From DASZIT01 sp036268775 (GTDB lineage: Bacteria; Actinomycetota; Acidimicrobiia; Acidimicrobiales; RAAP-2), in NCBI GenBank assembly GCA_036268775.1, contig DATATM010000012.1, positions 1 through 64,000 of the forward strand: a stretch of 64,000 nt of DNA, in the 5' to 3' direction. The notes beneath the pieces were generated by a model. The model saw only the letters and a list, made by a program, of their open reading frames with translations, made no database searches and was not told the DNA's origin. Below, one piece after another: positions 25,517 to 34,165 of this stretch. A program made the translations under genes and the position numbers. Numbering within the stretch: position 1 is the first letter of the stretch; each line of letters starts with the position of its first letter.

Positions 25517-27445
25517 TCAGAACGAGTAGACGCCACCATCTTGGCTGGCCAGGAGATACCCACCCGAGGATCGGGCCGCCACCCCGATGGTCGGGGCATG
25601 GGGCAGGCCCCCGGCACTGCCTCGGAAGCCGGCGTCACCGAAGTTGAAGATGCCGCCGTCACCCGCCACCATCCAATAACCGTGGCCGTCGGGGGTGGCG
25701 GCCATGCCGACGATCGGCTGGTTGAGCGGGGTGCCCCCCATCGACCCCTCGAAGGCGGCATCCCCGAAGGCGAAGATGCCTCCGTCCCGGGCCACCAACC
25801 AGTAGCCCTGGCTGTCGGCGGTCGAGGCCATCCCCGCGATGGGCTGGTTGAGGCTGGACCCTCCGACCGACCCGTCGAAACTGGCGGTCCCGAAGCTGAA
25901 GATCCCGCCGTCACTGGCCACCAGCCAGTAGCCGTGGCCATCGGTGGTGGCGGCCATGCTCACGATCGGCTGGTTGAGCGGCGTCCCCCCCATCGACCCG
26001 TCGAAGGCGGCGTCCCCGAAGGCGAAGATGCCACCGTCACTGGCCACCAACCAGTAGCCCTGGCCGTCCCGGGTCGGGGCCATCCCCACGATCGGGGTGT
26101 TCAACGCCGATCCACCCACCGACCCGTGGAAGCCGGCGTCGCCAAAGGTGAAGACGCCACCGTCACCCGATACCAGCCAGTAACCCTGGCCGTCGGGGGT
26201 GGCAGCCATCCCGACGATGGGTTGGTTGAGGAGCATCGGACCGTGGCCGAGCACCGAGTTGCTGAGCGGCAAGGTCGGGGGGACCGCGGCCGGCGGGACC
26301 GGGGGCGGCGGGAAGGTCGGGGGGGTGGTGGTCGGGGGACTGGTGGGGGCGGAAAGGGAAAGGGGACTTGTCGAGTCGAGGTCGGCGGCGGTCATCGGAG
26401 TCATCACGATCGACTGGGACTGGGTCAGATCGTCGCAGATCCCCGATATGGCGGGCACCACCGACCCGTAGAAGAGGTCGAACTGATTGGCGTTGACCGG
26501 CAGGACTGCAGAGGTGATGGCCGCGCATTGCTGGACACCGTTGACCAGGATCACCGGGGTCGAGGTCGAGCCCGACCAGTTACCCGGGGAGGCGGAGCTC
26601 GTCTTCCAGACATCGAACCGGTAGGGGTCGATGCTGGTCGGGTCCAGTACATCGAAGAACATGCGCCAGGTGGTCCCGGTCTGGAAAACGTAAGGGTTGG
26701 CCATGCATTGGGTGCCCGGGCCGGTATAGACGATGGAGGCGGTGAGCACGTTCCGGTTGGCGTCGACACTGGCCATGCCGATGAGACAGCCGCTGCCGTA
26801 ATAGACCAGCCATTGCTGCGCTCCCGAGGGTTGCAGCACCACCGAGGGCGAGGCGACGCCCGAGTGGCCCGGATCCGGGATAGCCAGCGGCTCAAACGAT
26901 CCCCAGGTGTTGCCGTCGGAGGAGGTGGCCGACCACAGCTGCCCGTTGGCGGCCAGTTGGAGCACGGTGGTGCAACCGGGGGTCCCCGGACGGCAGGTCA
27001 ACGACGTGAAGAACATGGTGTACTGCACCGAGCCACCCACGGAAGTGACACTGACCGACGGATCGTTCACTTCGGTTATTCCCGGGGCCACTTGGGTGGC
27101 AATGATGTCGGCGGTCGGGTCCGACCAGGGACCACTGGGGGTGGGGGCGGTGCGCCGGAAAATCGTGTCCAATTGGCCGGAATCGACCGCCTGCTGGGTT
27201 TGCCAACCTCCGTACCACATGATGTACCCATTGCCGCCCGGGTCCGGGACTACGTCGGGCGAATAGACGTCCCGACCGGTGATCTGTTGGGAGGCATTGA
27301 GCGGGGAGGCATTGATCGAGGGTCCGGCGCCGGCAGAAATCATGCCGCCGGGCAGCGCCAGAACCAGAAAGAGGAAGATGGCCATAAGCGGGACCACGGC
27401 GATTGCCTTCCTCAACACCGGGCAAACGATACCACCGGCCTCCAA
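25517..27445 (-). CDS. Exported two-domain protein: GH43-like propeller plus GYW repeats
   Basis: About 642 residues. An N-terminal hydrophobic segment (near residues 13-33) acts as signal or anchor. Residues ~45-350 resemble a five-bladed glycosidase-type propeller (DVYSPDV, IMWYGGWQTQQ, NDPSV). A Pro/Thr-rich linker follows (~365-400). Residues 404-642 hold five 42-residue GYW repeats and a partial sixth. The start is uncertain: TTG 27445 gives the longest form, GTG 27418 begins nearer the signal, and neither has good spacing to GGAGG. It is paralogous to the next gene. Enzyme activity is not shown; a surface carbohydrate role is a guess. Confidence 0.8.
   Translation of the reverse strand: MEAGGIVCPVLRKAIAVVPLMAIFLFLVLALPGGMISAGAGPSINASPLNASQQITGRDVYSPDVVPDPGGNGYIMWYGGWQTQQAVDSGQLDTIFRRTAPTPSGPWSDPTADIIATQVAPGITEVNDPSVSVTSVGGSVQYTMFFTSLTCRPGTPGCTTVLQLAANGQLWSATSSDGNTWGSFEPLAIPDPGHSGVASPSVVLQPSGAQQWLVYYGSGCLIGMASVDANRNVLTASIVYTGPGTQCMANPYVFQTGTTWRMFFDVLDPTSIDPYRFDVWKTSSASPGNWSGSTSTPVILVNGVQQCAAITSAVLPVNANQFDLFYGSVVPAISGICDDLTQSQSIVMTPMTAADLDSTSPLSLSAPTSPPTTTPPTFPPPPVPPAAVPPTLPLSNSVLGHGPMLLNQPIVGMAATPDGQGYWLVSGDGGVFTFGDAGFHGSVGGSALNTPIVGMAPTRDGQGYWLVASDGGIFAFGDAAFDGSMGGTPLNQPIVSMAATTDGHGYWLVASDGGIFSFGTASFDGSVGGSSLNQPIAGMASTADSQGYWLVARDGGIFAFGDAAFEGSMGGTPLNQPIVGMAATPDGHGYWMVAGDGGIFNFGDAGFRGSAGGLPHAPTIGVAARSSGGYLLASQDGGVYSF
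25520..26236 (-). repeat. Tandem 126-bp coding repeats (five full, one partial)
   Basis: The repeats encode 42-residue units of the form LNxPIVGMAxTxDGxGYWLV, xSDGGIFxFGDAxFxGSxGG. Units 2 and 5 share long identical stretches at the DNA level, which suggests recent expansion or gene conversion. The last unit is shortened to 29 residues and more diverged. Similar units are found in the partial gene at the left end of the window. Confidence 0.9.
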
Positions 27446-27530
27446 AATTTGACCGGGGGAATTGCGGCGGCATTCCGGCCTCCCGCCTGGCCAACCGGCT
27501 GATCATCGGGCCGGATCCGGCTGAGCCTGT

Positions 27531-28589
27531 CTAGGGCAACACCGAGCCCGGCACCCGGGTGCGGGCGATGGAGGTCGACTGGGTCAGATCGTTGCAGGCA
27601 CCGGTGGCGCCGGGGGTCACCAGCCCGAAGTAGATGTCGAACTGGCCCGCGCCGGCGGCCAGGACATCCGGGGTCAGGGCTCCACAGAGGCGTCCGCCCT
27701 GGACCACCACGGCCGGAGCCGGCGTCGCTGCCGGCCAACTGGTCAGCGACGGCGAACTGGTGCTCCAGATGTCGAACCGCACCGTGTCGGTGCCGCTCGG
27801 CTGGAGCACATTGAACAGCATGTGCCATCTCGAACCCCAGCTCGAGACCATCGGGTTGGACATGCAGGCGATCCCGTTCCCCCGGTAGGCAATGGACGAG
27901 GCGAGCGCCTGGCGGGCGGCGTTGACGCTGGCCATCCCGATGAGACAGCCGGTCCCGTAGAACACCACCCATTGTTGGTTCCCGGAAGGCTGCAGCACCG
28001 CCGACGGCCCGGCGATGCCCTTCCCCGAATCCGCCACCGCCATTCGCCGGAAGGATCCCCAATGGACTCCGTCGGTGGAAGTGCCGGACCACACCTGCGA
28101 GTAGGTCGCCTGCTGGGCGGTGGTCGGACAGCCGGCGGCTCCGGGATGGCAGGCCAACGCGGTGAAGAACATCGTGTAGGCCAGGGATCCATTCGCGGAG
28201 ACGATGGTGACCGATGGATCGTTCACTTCGGTCACCTGGGGGGCGACCTGGGTGGCGACGATGGCGGTGGCCGAGGCGGACCAGGGGCCGTCCCGGGTGG
28301 GGGCGGTCCGCTCGTAAATGGTGTCGAGTTGGCCGGAATCGAGCGTCTGCTGGGTCTGCCAACCGGCGTACCACATCACGTAACCGCTCCCCTTCGGATC
28401 GGGGTGTACGTCGGGCGAATAGACGTCCCGTCCGGTGAACTCTTGAGCATTCTGGATGCCGGGGGCCGGCTGGTTCAACTGAATGACGCCCACCGTGATG
28501 GCGGCGATGAGGGCGACGATCAGGAGGGTGGTGGCGGCTATTCCGCGGTTCCGATGGTGGTGGGAGCGACCTTCTGTCGAACTCAGCAT
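27531..28589 (-). CDS. Membrane-anchored or exported GH43-like propeller protein, paralogue of the next gene
   Basis: 352 residues. A short basic N-terminus with a His run precedes a hydrophobic segment (~20-38). The rest parallels the first domain of the protein at 25517-27445 almost motif by motif: GRDVYSPDV, GYVMWYAGWQTQQTLDSGQLDTI, VTEVNDPSV, GCLIGMASV and CNDLTQS. It lacks the linker and GYW repeats. ATG 28589 has AAGGAG upstream. The pair is a tandem duplication in which one copy gained or the other lost the repeat domain. Confidence 0.8.
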   Translation of the reverse strand: MLSSTEGRSHHHRNRGIAATTLLIVALIAAITVGVIQLNQPAPGIQNAQEFTGRDVYSPDVHPDPKGSGYVMWYAGWQTQQTLDSGQLDTIYERTAPTRDGPWSASATAIVATQVAPQVTEVNDPSVTIVSANGSLAYTMFFTALACHPGAAGCPTTAQQATYSQVWSGTSTDGVHWGSFRRMAVADSGKGIAGPSAVLQPSGNQQWVVFYGTGCLIGMASVNAARQALASSIAYRGNGIACMSNPMVSSWGSRWHMLFNVLQPSGTDTVRFDIWSTSSPSLTSWPAATPAPAVVVQGGRLCGALTPDVLAAGAGQFDIYFGLVTPGATGACNDLTQSTSIARTRVPGSVLP

Positions 28590-28930
28590 GTCTCCTTATG
28601 AAGGATATGAACCGACGACGGGTTGGGGGGATCGGCCCCCTAGAGGCTCCGGCCGCTGACCCTGCTTCTTCAGCGTGTTCCCAGGACTCATCGGACTCCA
28701 CCCATGACGAAGTAGTACCCGGCTCAAGTACCGAGCAAACGATCTGGTGTTCTTGGCCGTATGGACTCTCTATAAGCATGGCCACCAAGTTCCCGTTGAC
28801 GTAAACACCATCGGAAAAAGGCGGAAGAACTGTTCCGATGTCCGGGGGTCGAGCCGGGGTTAATCAGTTTGTGGATGGCTTGCCAATTGAACGGTTTGAT
28901 CCCTATGCCCGACTCTGGAATGCTGTATCT
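28590..28930. other. 341-bp gene-free divergent region
   Basis: The region lies between the minus-strand propeller gene and the plus-strand basic hypothetical protein. It is visibly less GC-rich than its surroundings. On the plus strand TTGCCA (28880-28885), an 18-bp gap and TATGCC (28914-28919) could be a weak promoter for the gene at 28931. A GGGGG-N5-CCCCC hairpin lies on the other side. No convincing small gene or riboswitch is seen. Confidence 0.4.
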
Positions 28931-29362
28931 ATGGTTACCGCGCTCCCCAAGAAAAGAACCAAAAAAGAATCGATGTCTGCCGCCCACAAGGCGGCGTTGG
29001 CCAAGGGGCGGGAAGAAGGACGGATCGTCCGCCGCTATCTGGAGGGGCTGGAGGCAGCCAAGCCGCGCCGCGGCCGCAAGCGCACGCCGGATTCGATTCG
29101 CCGCCGACTGGTCACCATTGACGCCACCATCAACGATGCTGATCCGCTGGCCCGCCTCCATCTCATCGAGGAAAAGCAACGACTGGAAGACGAGTTGAAC
29201 ACCACCGGCACCACGGTGGATCTCCCCGCCTTGGAGAAGAACTTCATCAAGGTGGCCCGGGTATACGGGGATCGGAAGGGCATTTCCTACTCGGCATGGC
29301 GGACCGTCGGGGTCAGCGCCGCCGTCCTCCAACAGGCCAAGATCGCCCGCACCCGGAGGTAA
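28931..29362 (+). CDS. Basic conserved hypothetical protein
   Basis: 143 residues starting MVTALPKKRTKKESMSAAHK. The N-terminal half is rich in Lys and Arg and contains an AT-hook-like RRGRKRTPDSI. A central helical, probably coiled-coil stretch (RRLVTIDATINDADPLARLHL and the following ~20 residues) is followed by a conserved-looking end (GISYSAWRTVGVSAAVL). It looks like a small nucleic-acid-binding protein, but I cannot name a family. ATG 28931 is preferred; an in-frame ATG at 28838 lies in less protein-like sequence. It converges on purQ, 7 bp apart. Confidence 0.7.
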   Translation: MVTALPKKRTKKESMSAAHKAALAKGREEGRIVRRYLEGLEAAKPRRGRKRTPDSIRRRLVTIDATINDADPLARLHLIEEKQRLEDELNTTGTTVDLPALEKNFIKVARVYGDRKGISYSAWRTVGVSAAVLQQAKIARTRR

Positions 29363-29369
29363 TCCCCGC

Positions 29370-30059
29370 TTAGGCCACCTCGGCGCTGGCAACGGTCAGG
29401 CCCGAAGCCAGGAGCGAGCTGAGGAGTTCGGACCCGTCGACCGATCCGGTGAGCGGGTCGGAGGCTCGTTCCGGATGGGGCATCAATCCGACCACATTGC
29501 GGGCAGCGTTACAGACCCCGGCGATGGCGTCGACCGAGCCGTTCGGGTTGTCGACATAGCGGAGTATCACCCGGTCTTCAGCCTGGAGGACCGCCAACGT
29601 TTCGGTGTCACAGGTGAAATTGCCCTCGAAGTGATTGATGGGAATCGACAGCACCGTGCCGGGGGCGATGCCGGCGGTCAGGACCGACCGGGCGGATTCC
29701 ACCCGGACATCGACGGTGGTGCACAGGAACCGCAGCCCGCGGTTCTTCTGGAGGGCTCCGGGGAGCAGGCCGGCCTCGGTCAATACCTGAAATCCGTTGC
29801 AGATCCCCACCACCGGGCCGCCGTCGGCGGCGAACCCGCTGACCGCCTCCATCACTGGCGAGAAGCGGGCGATAGCCCCCGGCCTCAGGTAGTCGCCGTG
29901 GGCGAACCCGCCGGGGAGGATAAGGGCGTCATAGCCGGACACCGTGGCATCCCCATGCCAGACCAGTTCGGCCGTGCCCCCCAGCCGGTTGACGGCCTGG
30001 ACGACATCGTGCTCGCAGTTGGTTCCCGGGAACATCACCACGCCGACCCGGGCGGGCAT
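29370..30059 (-). CDS. purQ: Phosphoribosylformylglycinamidine synthase, glutaminase subunit
   Basis: Class I glutamine amidotransferase that supplies ammonia to PurL. The 229 residues include VVMFPGTNCEHD, LPGGFAHGDYLRPGAIA, the nucleophile motif VVGICNGFQVL and LMPHPERASDP. The ATG overlaps the purS stop by one base (TGATG), so the two are translationally coupled. Confidence 0.96.
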   Translation of the reverse strand: MPARVGVVMFPGTNCEHDVVQAVNRLGGTAELVWHGDATVSGYDALILPGGFAHGDYLRPGAIARFSPVMEAVSGFAADGGPVVGICNGFQVLTEAGLLPGALQKNRGLRFLCTTVDVRVESARSVLTAGIAPGTVLSIPINHFEGNFTCDTETLAVLQAEDRVILRYVDNPNGSVDAIAGVCNAARNVVGLMPHPERASDPLTGSVDGSELLSSLLASGLTVASAEVA

Positions 30060-30337
30060 CAGCTCGACGCCGGTTTGGTGACGGTCACCGAGGACTCCTC
30101 GATCACCGGGTTGGCCAGGACCCGATCGGCCACCACTGTCCCTTGGGCCAGGGCTTGCGCCTCATCGTCGGCGACGATGTCGAACCGGAACGCCTTCCCC
30201 GCCCGCACCCCGGCGATCCCGTGGAGGCCGAGAGCGGGGAGCGCCCGCTCGATGGTGGCGCCTTGAGGATCGGCGATCCCGGGACGGAGGCGGACCTCCA
30301 CCAGGACCGAGAATGTCTCTGCGGGAGGCACGATCAC
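30059..30337 (-). CDS. purS: Phosphoribosylformylglycinamidine synthase, PurS subunit
   Basis: 92-residue bridging subunit of the PurLQS complex. It has VLVEVRLRPGIADPQGATIERAL and GVRAGKAFRFDI, both diagnostic of PurS. GTG 30337 overlaps the purC stop as GTGA. Only this short C-terminal part of a longer open frame is a gene. Confidence 0.93.
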   Translation of the reverse strand: MIVPPAETFSVLVEVRLRPGIADPQGATIERALPALGLHGIAGVRAGKAFRFDIVADDEAQALAQGTVVADRVLANPVIEESSVTVTKPASS

Positions 30338-31239
30338 GCACCGTACCAGTCGGTCAACTTCTTCCCGCAGATGCGTTCGTAGGCGTCGCGGTACCGGCTG
30401 GAGGTGGCGTCGACGATCTCGGCGGGCAGCGCCGGGGGTGGTGGCTGCTTCTCCCAGGGCTGGGCCTCCAACCAGTCGCGCAGCGGTTGCTTGTCGAACG
30501 ACGGCGGGTTGGTGCCCGGCGCGCAGTTGTCGGCCGGCCAGAACCGGGACGAATCGGGGGTGAGGACCTCGTCGCAGATCGACAGCTTCCCGTCGATGGT
30601 GCCGAGCTCGAACTTGGTGTCGCAGATCACCACGCCCTGCTCCTCGGCCCGGGTCGCCGCCCGCGAGTAGGCCTCCAGGCAGAGCTCGGCGGCGGCCTCG
30701 GCGGCTTCCCGACCCACCAGGTCGATGGCCTCGTCCATCCCGATGTTGAGATCGTGCCCCTCGGTCGCCTTGGTCGACGGGGTGAAGATCGGCTCCGGCA
30801 GCCGGTCGGCATGGCGGAGCCCGGCCGGCATCGGCATGCCGTGCACGGTGCCCTGGCTCTGGTACTCCTTGTAGGCGGACCCGGCCAGGTAGCCCCGGAC
30901 GATGCACTCGATGTCGAGCATCTCGGCCCGGTGGACCAGCATCGAACGCCCGGTCAGGTAGTCGAGGCCGCCATCCAGCCCGGCAGCTCCGGCCGGAAAG
31001 TCGGCGGGGTTCACGCTGATCAGATGATTGGGGGCCAGGTCGGCGAGCTCGTCGAGCCAGAAGATGGTCATCGCCGTCAGCACCCGACCTTTGTCGGGAA
31101 TCGGCTCTTTCATGATCACATCGAAGGCGGATATCCGGTCGGAGGTCACCATCAACAGGCGTCCATCTCCGGCGTCATAGATCTCGCGGACTTTCCCCGA
31201 CAGCAGGAGAGGCAATCCATCGGGATTCGAGGCGGTCAT
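30334..31239 (-). CDS. purC: Phosphoribosylaminoimidazole-succinocarboxamide synthase (SAICAR synthetase)
   Basis: Ligates CAIR and aspartate. The 301 residues include LLSGKVREIYDAGDGRLL, TSDRISAFDV, VRGYLAGSAYKEY, STKATEGHD, VICDTKFELG and DEVLTPDSSRFWP. ATG 31239 has GGAGG 10 bases upstream. It is the first gene of purC-purS-purQ, which are all overlapping. Confidence 0.96.
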   Translation of the reverse strand: MTASNPDGLPLLLSGKVREIYDAGDGRLLMVTSDRISAFDVIMKEPIPDKGRVLTAMTIFWLDELADLAPNHLISVNPADFPAGAAGLDGGLDYLTGRSMLVHRAEMLDIECIVRGYLAGSAYKEYQSQGTVHGMPMPAGLRHADRLPEPIFTPSTKATEGHDLNIGMDEAIDLVGREAAEAAAELCLEAYSRAATRAEEQGVVICDTKFELGTIDGKLSICDEVLTPDSSRFWPADNCAPGTNPPSFDKQPLRDWLEAQPWEKQPPPPALPAEIVDATSSRYRDAYERICGKKLTDWYGA

Positions 31240-31348
31240 AGGGCGAATTCCTCCACGGTGTCGGTGCCCAATGCCCAGCACTCAACGTGCCGATCTGCGG
31301 GCGACGGGCGGGCGATCGGTACCGCCTCAGGTTACCTGCTGGGGTACC

Positions 31349-31365
31349 GGAGGCTGACTGCCTCC
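31349..31365 (-). terminator. Short hairpin after the fused ETF gene
   Basis: GGAGGC-N5-GCCTCC lies 20 bp past the ETF stop and 110 bp before purC. The six-pair GC stem has no T-run. It may end the ETF transcript or may belong to the purC leader. Confidence 0.3.
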
Positions 31366-31384
31366 CGACCTGATTCCGCCCCGG

Positions 31385-33172
31385 TCACTCGGCGGCCAAC
31401 GCCGCGGTGAGCAGGGGGACGACTTCCTGCCAATCGGCCACCATCCCGATGTCGACCCAGTCGAAGATCGGAGCGGCGGGGTCGGGGTTGATGGCAACGA
31501 TGATGCCGGCGCCCTGGGCCCCGACCATGTGGTTGAACTTGCCGGAGGCACCGATGGCCACGAAAAGGGCGGGGTCCACGCTCTGGCCGGTGAGGCCAAC
31601 CTGGCGGGCCCGGGGCAACCAACCCTTGTCGGTGACCTTGCGGGTCGCCGCCAGCTCGGCGCCGAGGGCGCGGAGGAGAGGCTCGAGCTTCGGGTAGTCG
31701 TCGGGAGACACCCCGTTGCCCACCGACACCACGGTGTCTGCGGCGAGCAGGGCCTCGACCTCGTCGTCGCGCCCCTCGCCGGTCACCTCGATTCGCCCCC
31801 GCGGCGAGACGTCGACCTGAATACAGCGAATCTCCCCGTCGACCGGCCGAGGGGCGCGGAGGGAAAGGATGCCGGGCCGGACGGTGGCCAGCTGCAATGG
31901 TGAGAGGGCGGTGATGGCGGCCACCAACCGGCCGCCGAACGCCGGCTTCCAGGCCACCAGCCTGCCGTCGTCGATGCCGAACCCCACCGCGTCGCCGGTC
32001 AACCCGGCGTCGAGGCGGACCGCCATCCGGGAGGCGACCTCCCGCCCCCAGAGGGTGCCGGGCACCAAGCCGGCCCAGGGGTGGTACTCACCGCACCAGT
32101 CGGCCACCGCCGTCGCCACATCCTCTTCCACCGAGGCTCCCATCAGCTCGACGACGGCATCGGCGCCCCACCCGGCCAGCGGCTCGGGGTCCACGGGTCC
32201 GGGCCCGATGACGGTCACCCGGCCGTCGAGCTTGGAAGCCAGATGGGCGGCCTCGCCGAGGAGCTCGCGGGTGAGCCGGGAGCGACCCGGCTCGGCCACC
32301 ACCAGGATGCCGGGACCGGAGCCAGCGGAAGCGGGCTCCACGGTCTCGACTCCGGGAGCCGGCGGGGCGGGATGACCGTGTCCCCGATGGTCGATAGCGC
32401 CAAGTGCCCCCCAGGAGGCCAGCAGCCGAACGGCTTCGGTGACCTGATCGGCAGCGGCGCCTGAGAGCACGACGCACCGGCGATCGATGTCCATCGATCG
32501 CACCGTCCCCACCTCGGTGCGACTCCCGGCCGCCCCCCAGGGCCCCGGGCCGAGATCGGCGGCCTCCAGCCGGCGGATCCGCTCGGCAGGTACCTCGGCC
32601 CGTCCCTCGGAGGGAACCTTGCACGGCTCGGTGAGGCGCTCGGCGGTGGACAGCACCGCCGGCAACTGGACCTGGCAGGTGCGCCAGCCATCGTCCTGCT
32701 CGCAGGTGACCTCGACGGTCCCGTCACCCATCTTCAACTGGCGGACACCCCCGGCGAAGGGGAGCCCCAGCAAATCGGCCACCTGGGGGCCGACCTGCCC
32801 GGTGTCGGCATCGATCGAGTTGCGGCCGACCAGGACCAGGTCCCAGGTCCCGTGGTGGCGGAGGGCGGCGGCCAGCGCCCGGGAGGTGGCCAGGGTGTCG
32901 GAGCCGGCGAACTCGGGATCGCAGACCAGCACGCCTTCATCGGCCCCCCAGGCCACTGCTTCCCGGAGGACGTCTTCGGCGGCCGGAGGACCGAGGGTGA
33001 ACACGACGCAACGGCCGAAGTGGGCGGCAGCCAGCTCAACTCCTTTGCTGACCGCCCGCCGGCAGTAGGCGTTCATCTCCAACTCGACCCCGTCGCGCTG
33101 GAGTCGTCCTTCCGGCGAAAGCGTCATCGTCTCCGCCTTGGGTACCTGCTTTATGAGTACGGCGATATTCAA
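31385..33172 (-). CDS. Electron transfer flavoprotein with beta and alpha subunits fused in one chain
   Basis: 595 residues. Residues 1 to ~250 are EtfB-like (NIAVLIKQVPKAE, LVGRNSIDADTGQVGPQVADLLGLP, LPAVLSTAERL). Residues ~285 to the end are EtfA-like, with PAFGGRLVAAI and the FAD segment RQVGLTGQSVDPALFVAIGA and SGKFNHMVGAQGA. EtfB and EtfA are normally separate proteins that carry electrons from acyl-CoA dehydrogenases to the quinone pool. The start is TTG with AAAGG about 8 bases upstream. No ETF-quinone oxidoreductase or acyl-CoA dehydrogenase gene is adjacent. Confidence 0.92.
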   Translation of the reverse strand: MNIAVLIKQVPKAETMTLSPEGRLQRDGVELEMNAYCRRAVSKGVELAAAHFGRCVVFTLGPPAAEDVLREAVAWGADEGVLVCDPEFAGSDTLATSRALAAALRHHGTWDLVLVGRNSIDADTGQVGPQVADLLGLPFAGGVRQLKMGDGTVEVTCEQDDGWRTCQVQLPAVLSTAERLTEPCKVPSEGRAEVPAERIRRLEAADLGPGPWGAAGSRTEVGTVRSMDIDRRCVVLSGAAADQVTEAVRLLASWGALGAIDHRGHGHPAPPAPGVETVEPASAGSGPGILVVAEPGRSRLTRELLGEAAHLASKLDGRVTVIGPGPVDPEPLAGWGADAVVELMGASVEEDVATAVADWCGEYHPWAGLVPGTLWGREVASRMAVRLDAGLTGDAVGFGIDDGRLVAWKPAFGGRLVAAITALSPLQLATVRPGILSLRAPRPVDGEIRCIQVDVSPRGRIEVTGEGRDDEVEALLAADTVVSVGNGVSPDDYPKLEPLLRALGAELAATRKVTDKGWLPRARQVGLTGQSVDPALFVAIGASGKFNHMVGAQGAGIIVAINPDPAAPIFDWVDIGMVADWQEVVPLLTAALAAE

Positions 33173-33293
33173 CTGGAAGGCCTTTTGTCGTCTCGGCGGG
33201 CCGGTGGACGCACAGACCCGCCCCGTGATGGAATCGTCTATACCTTAAAGGCCACGGCTGACGGTGCTGTGCGGATCTGCGGTCGGCAGTACT

Positions 33294-34100
33294 TCAATTT
33301 CCGGTCGTGCCCTTCCGTCGCCATCCGCCCGCGGCATGGTTACCGCCGTCTACATGGAGCGTGGTGCCGGTGACGAATCGGGCCAGATCGCTGCTGAGGT
33401 ACAAGACCGCCCCAGCGGCGTCGTCGGGAGTTCCGAAGTGACCGAGCGGGGGGACCAGCGAGGGCTCGAAGTCCACCGACGAGTCGAGGAGTTGATCCCG
33501 AGCCATCCGTTCCCCGCGGCTCGGGAGCGCGTCGGGAGCCACCGCGTTGACCCGGATCCCCCGGGGCGCCAGCTCGAGAGCGAGGGTGCGCGTGAGGTTG
33601 TCGACCGCCGCTTTCATGGCTGCATAGACGGCGAAGCCGGGGGCGCCCTGGTGAGCCTCGATGGAGGTGACATTGACGATGGATGACCCGGAGGCCATCG
33701 CCGGAACCGCCCGGCGGACCAGATGGGCGACCTGGGTGAAGTTCTCGGCGATGAGCATGGCCTCGCCCTTGTCGGTGACCTCGAGAAACTCGGCGGCAAA
33801 ACTGCCGCCGGCGTTGTTCACCAGGATGTCAATCTTTCCAAAACGGCCCATGACATCGGCGACGAATTCGTCGACCGCCCGTGGGTCCCGCACGTCGAGC
33901 ACTCTCGCCAGCACGGCTGTGTTCTCGACGTCCGCCAGTTCGGAAAACATCGACGCGCTCTCCGGCACCCGGTCGCACAGCGCCAGGGTGGCGCCGAACC
34001 GTCCGAGGAGGGCGGCGGTGGCGGCTCCGATCCCCCGGGCGGCTCCCGTGATCAGCGCCACCCGCCCGTCACAGCGAAGAGGGTCGTCGGCAAAGGACAT
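33294..34100 (-). CDS. SDR-family oxidoreductase
   Basis: 268 residues, classical short-chain dehydrogenase. It has TGAARGIG for NAD(P), NNAG, the catalytic YAAMK, and a C-terminal VTGTTLHVDGG. ATG 34100 is preferred. There is no Shine-Dalgarno sequence, and a TAGCCT box ends only seven bases before the ATG, so a leaderless transcript is possible. It is divergent from the PanE-like gene and shares the CAAACG-type element between them. The substrate is unknown; it is the left edge of the catabolic island. Confidence 0.87.
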   Translation of the reverse strand: MSFADDPLRCDGRVALITGAARGIGAATAALLGRFGATLALCDRVPESASMFSELADVENTAVLARVLDVRDPRAVDEFVADVMGRFGKIDILVNNAGGSFAAEFLEVTDKGEAMLIAENFTQVAHLVRRAVPAMASGSSIVNVTSIEAHQGAPGFAVYAAMKAAVDNLTRTLALELAPRGIRVNAVAPDALPSRGERMARDQLLDSSVDFEPSLVPPLGHFGTPDDAAGAVLYLSSDLARFVTGTTLHVDGGNHAAGGWRRKGTTGN

Positions 34101-34107
34101 CGCCGTC

Positions 34108-34138
34108 AGGCTACAACTGAAACGTTCGTTTGAATTAA
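34108..34138 (-). promoter_or_regulatory. CAAACG-type element, site F (divergent SDR / PanE-like genes)
   Basis: On the minus strand TTAATT is followed directly by CAAACGAACG (34123-34132), and TAGCCT follows at 34108-34113. The layout mirrors site A, but the spacer is 19 bp and the last bases of the motif differ from the other sites. It is the weakest of the six sites. Confidence 0.4.
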
Positions 34139-34165
34139 CCGGGCACCCGGGCCAGAGTGGGCGCC

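Noticed and set aside
25520..26236. Regular repeats that might be a CRISPR array
   Set aside because: The repeats are 126-bp in-frame coding units encoding GYW modules, with no unique spacers or cas genes.
27423..27432. CAAACGATAC, a further CAAACG match
   Set aside because: It lies at the start region of the propeller gene, lacks the final NG of the motif and is not next to TTGNNN-17-TANNNT boxes.
23894..27502. A 1202-codon open frame on the plus strand
   Set aside because: It runs antisense to purL and the propeller-repeat gene, has a low-complexity Gly/His/Pro/Arg composition and no motif or start signal. High GC content and the repeats keep this frame open.
28736..28745. CAAACGATCT, a further CAAACG match
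   Set aside because: It lies outside the catabolic island, departs from the last bases of the motif and has no paired promoter boxes. It shows that the bare hexamer alone is not specific.
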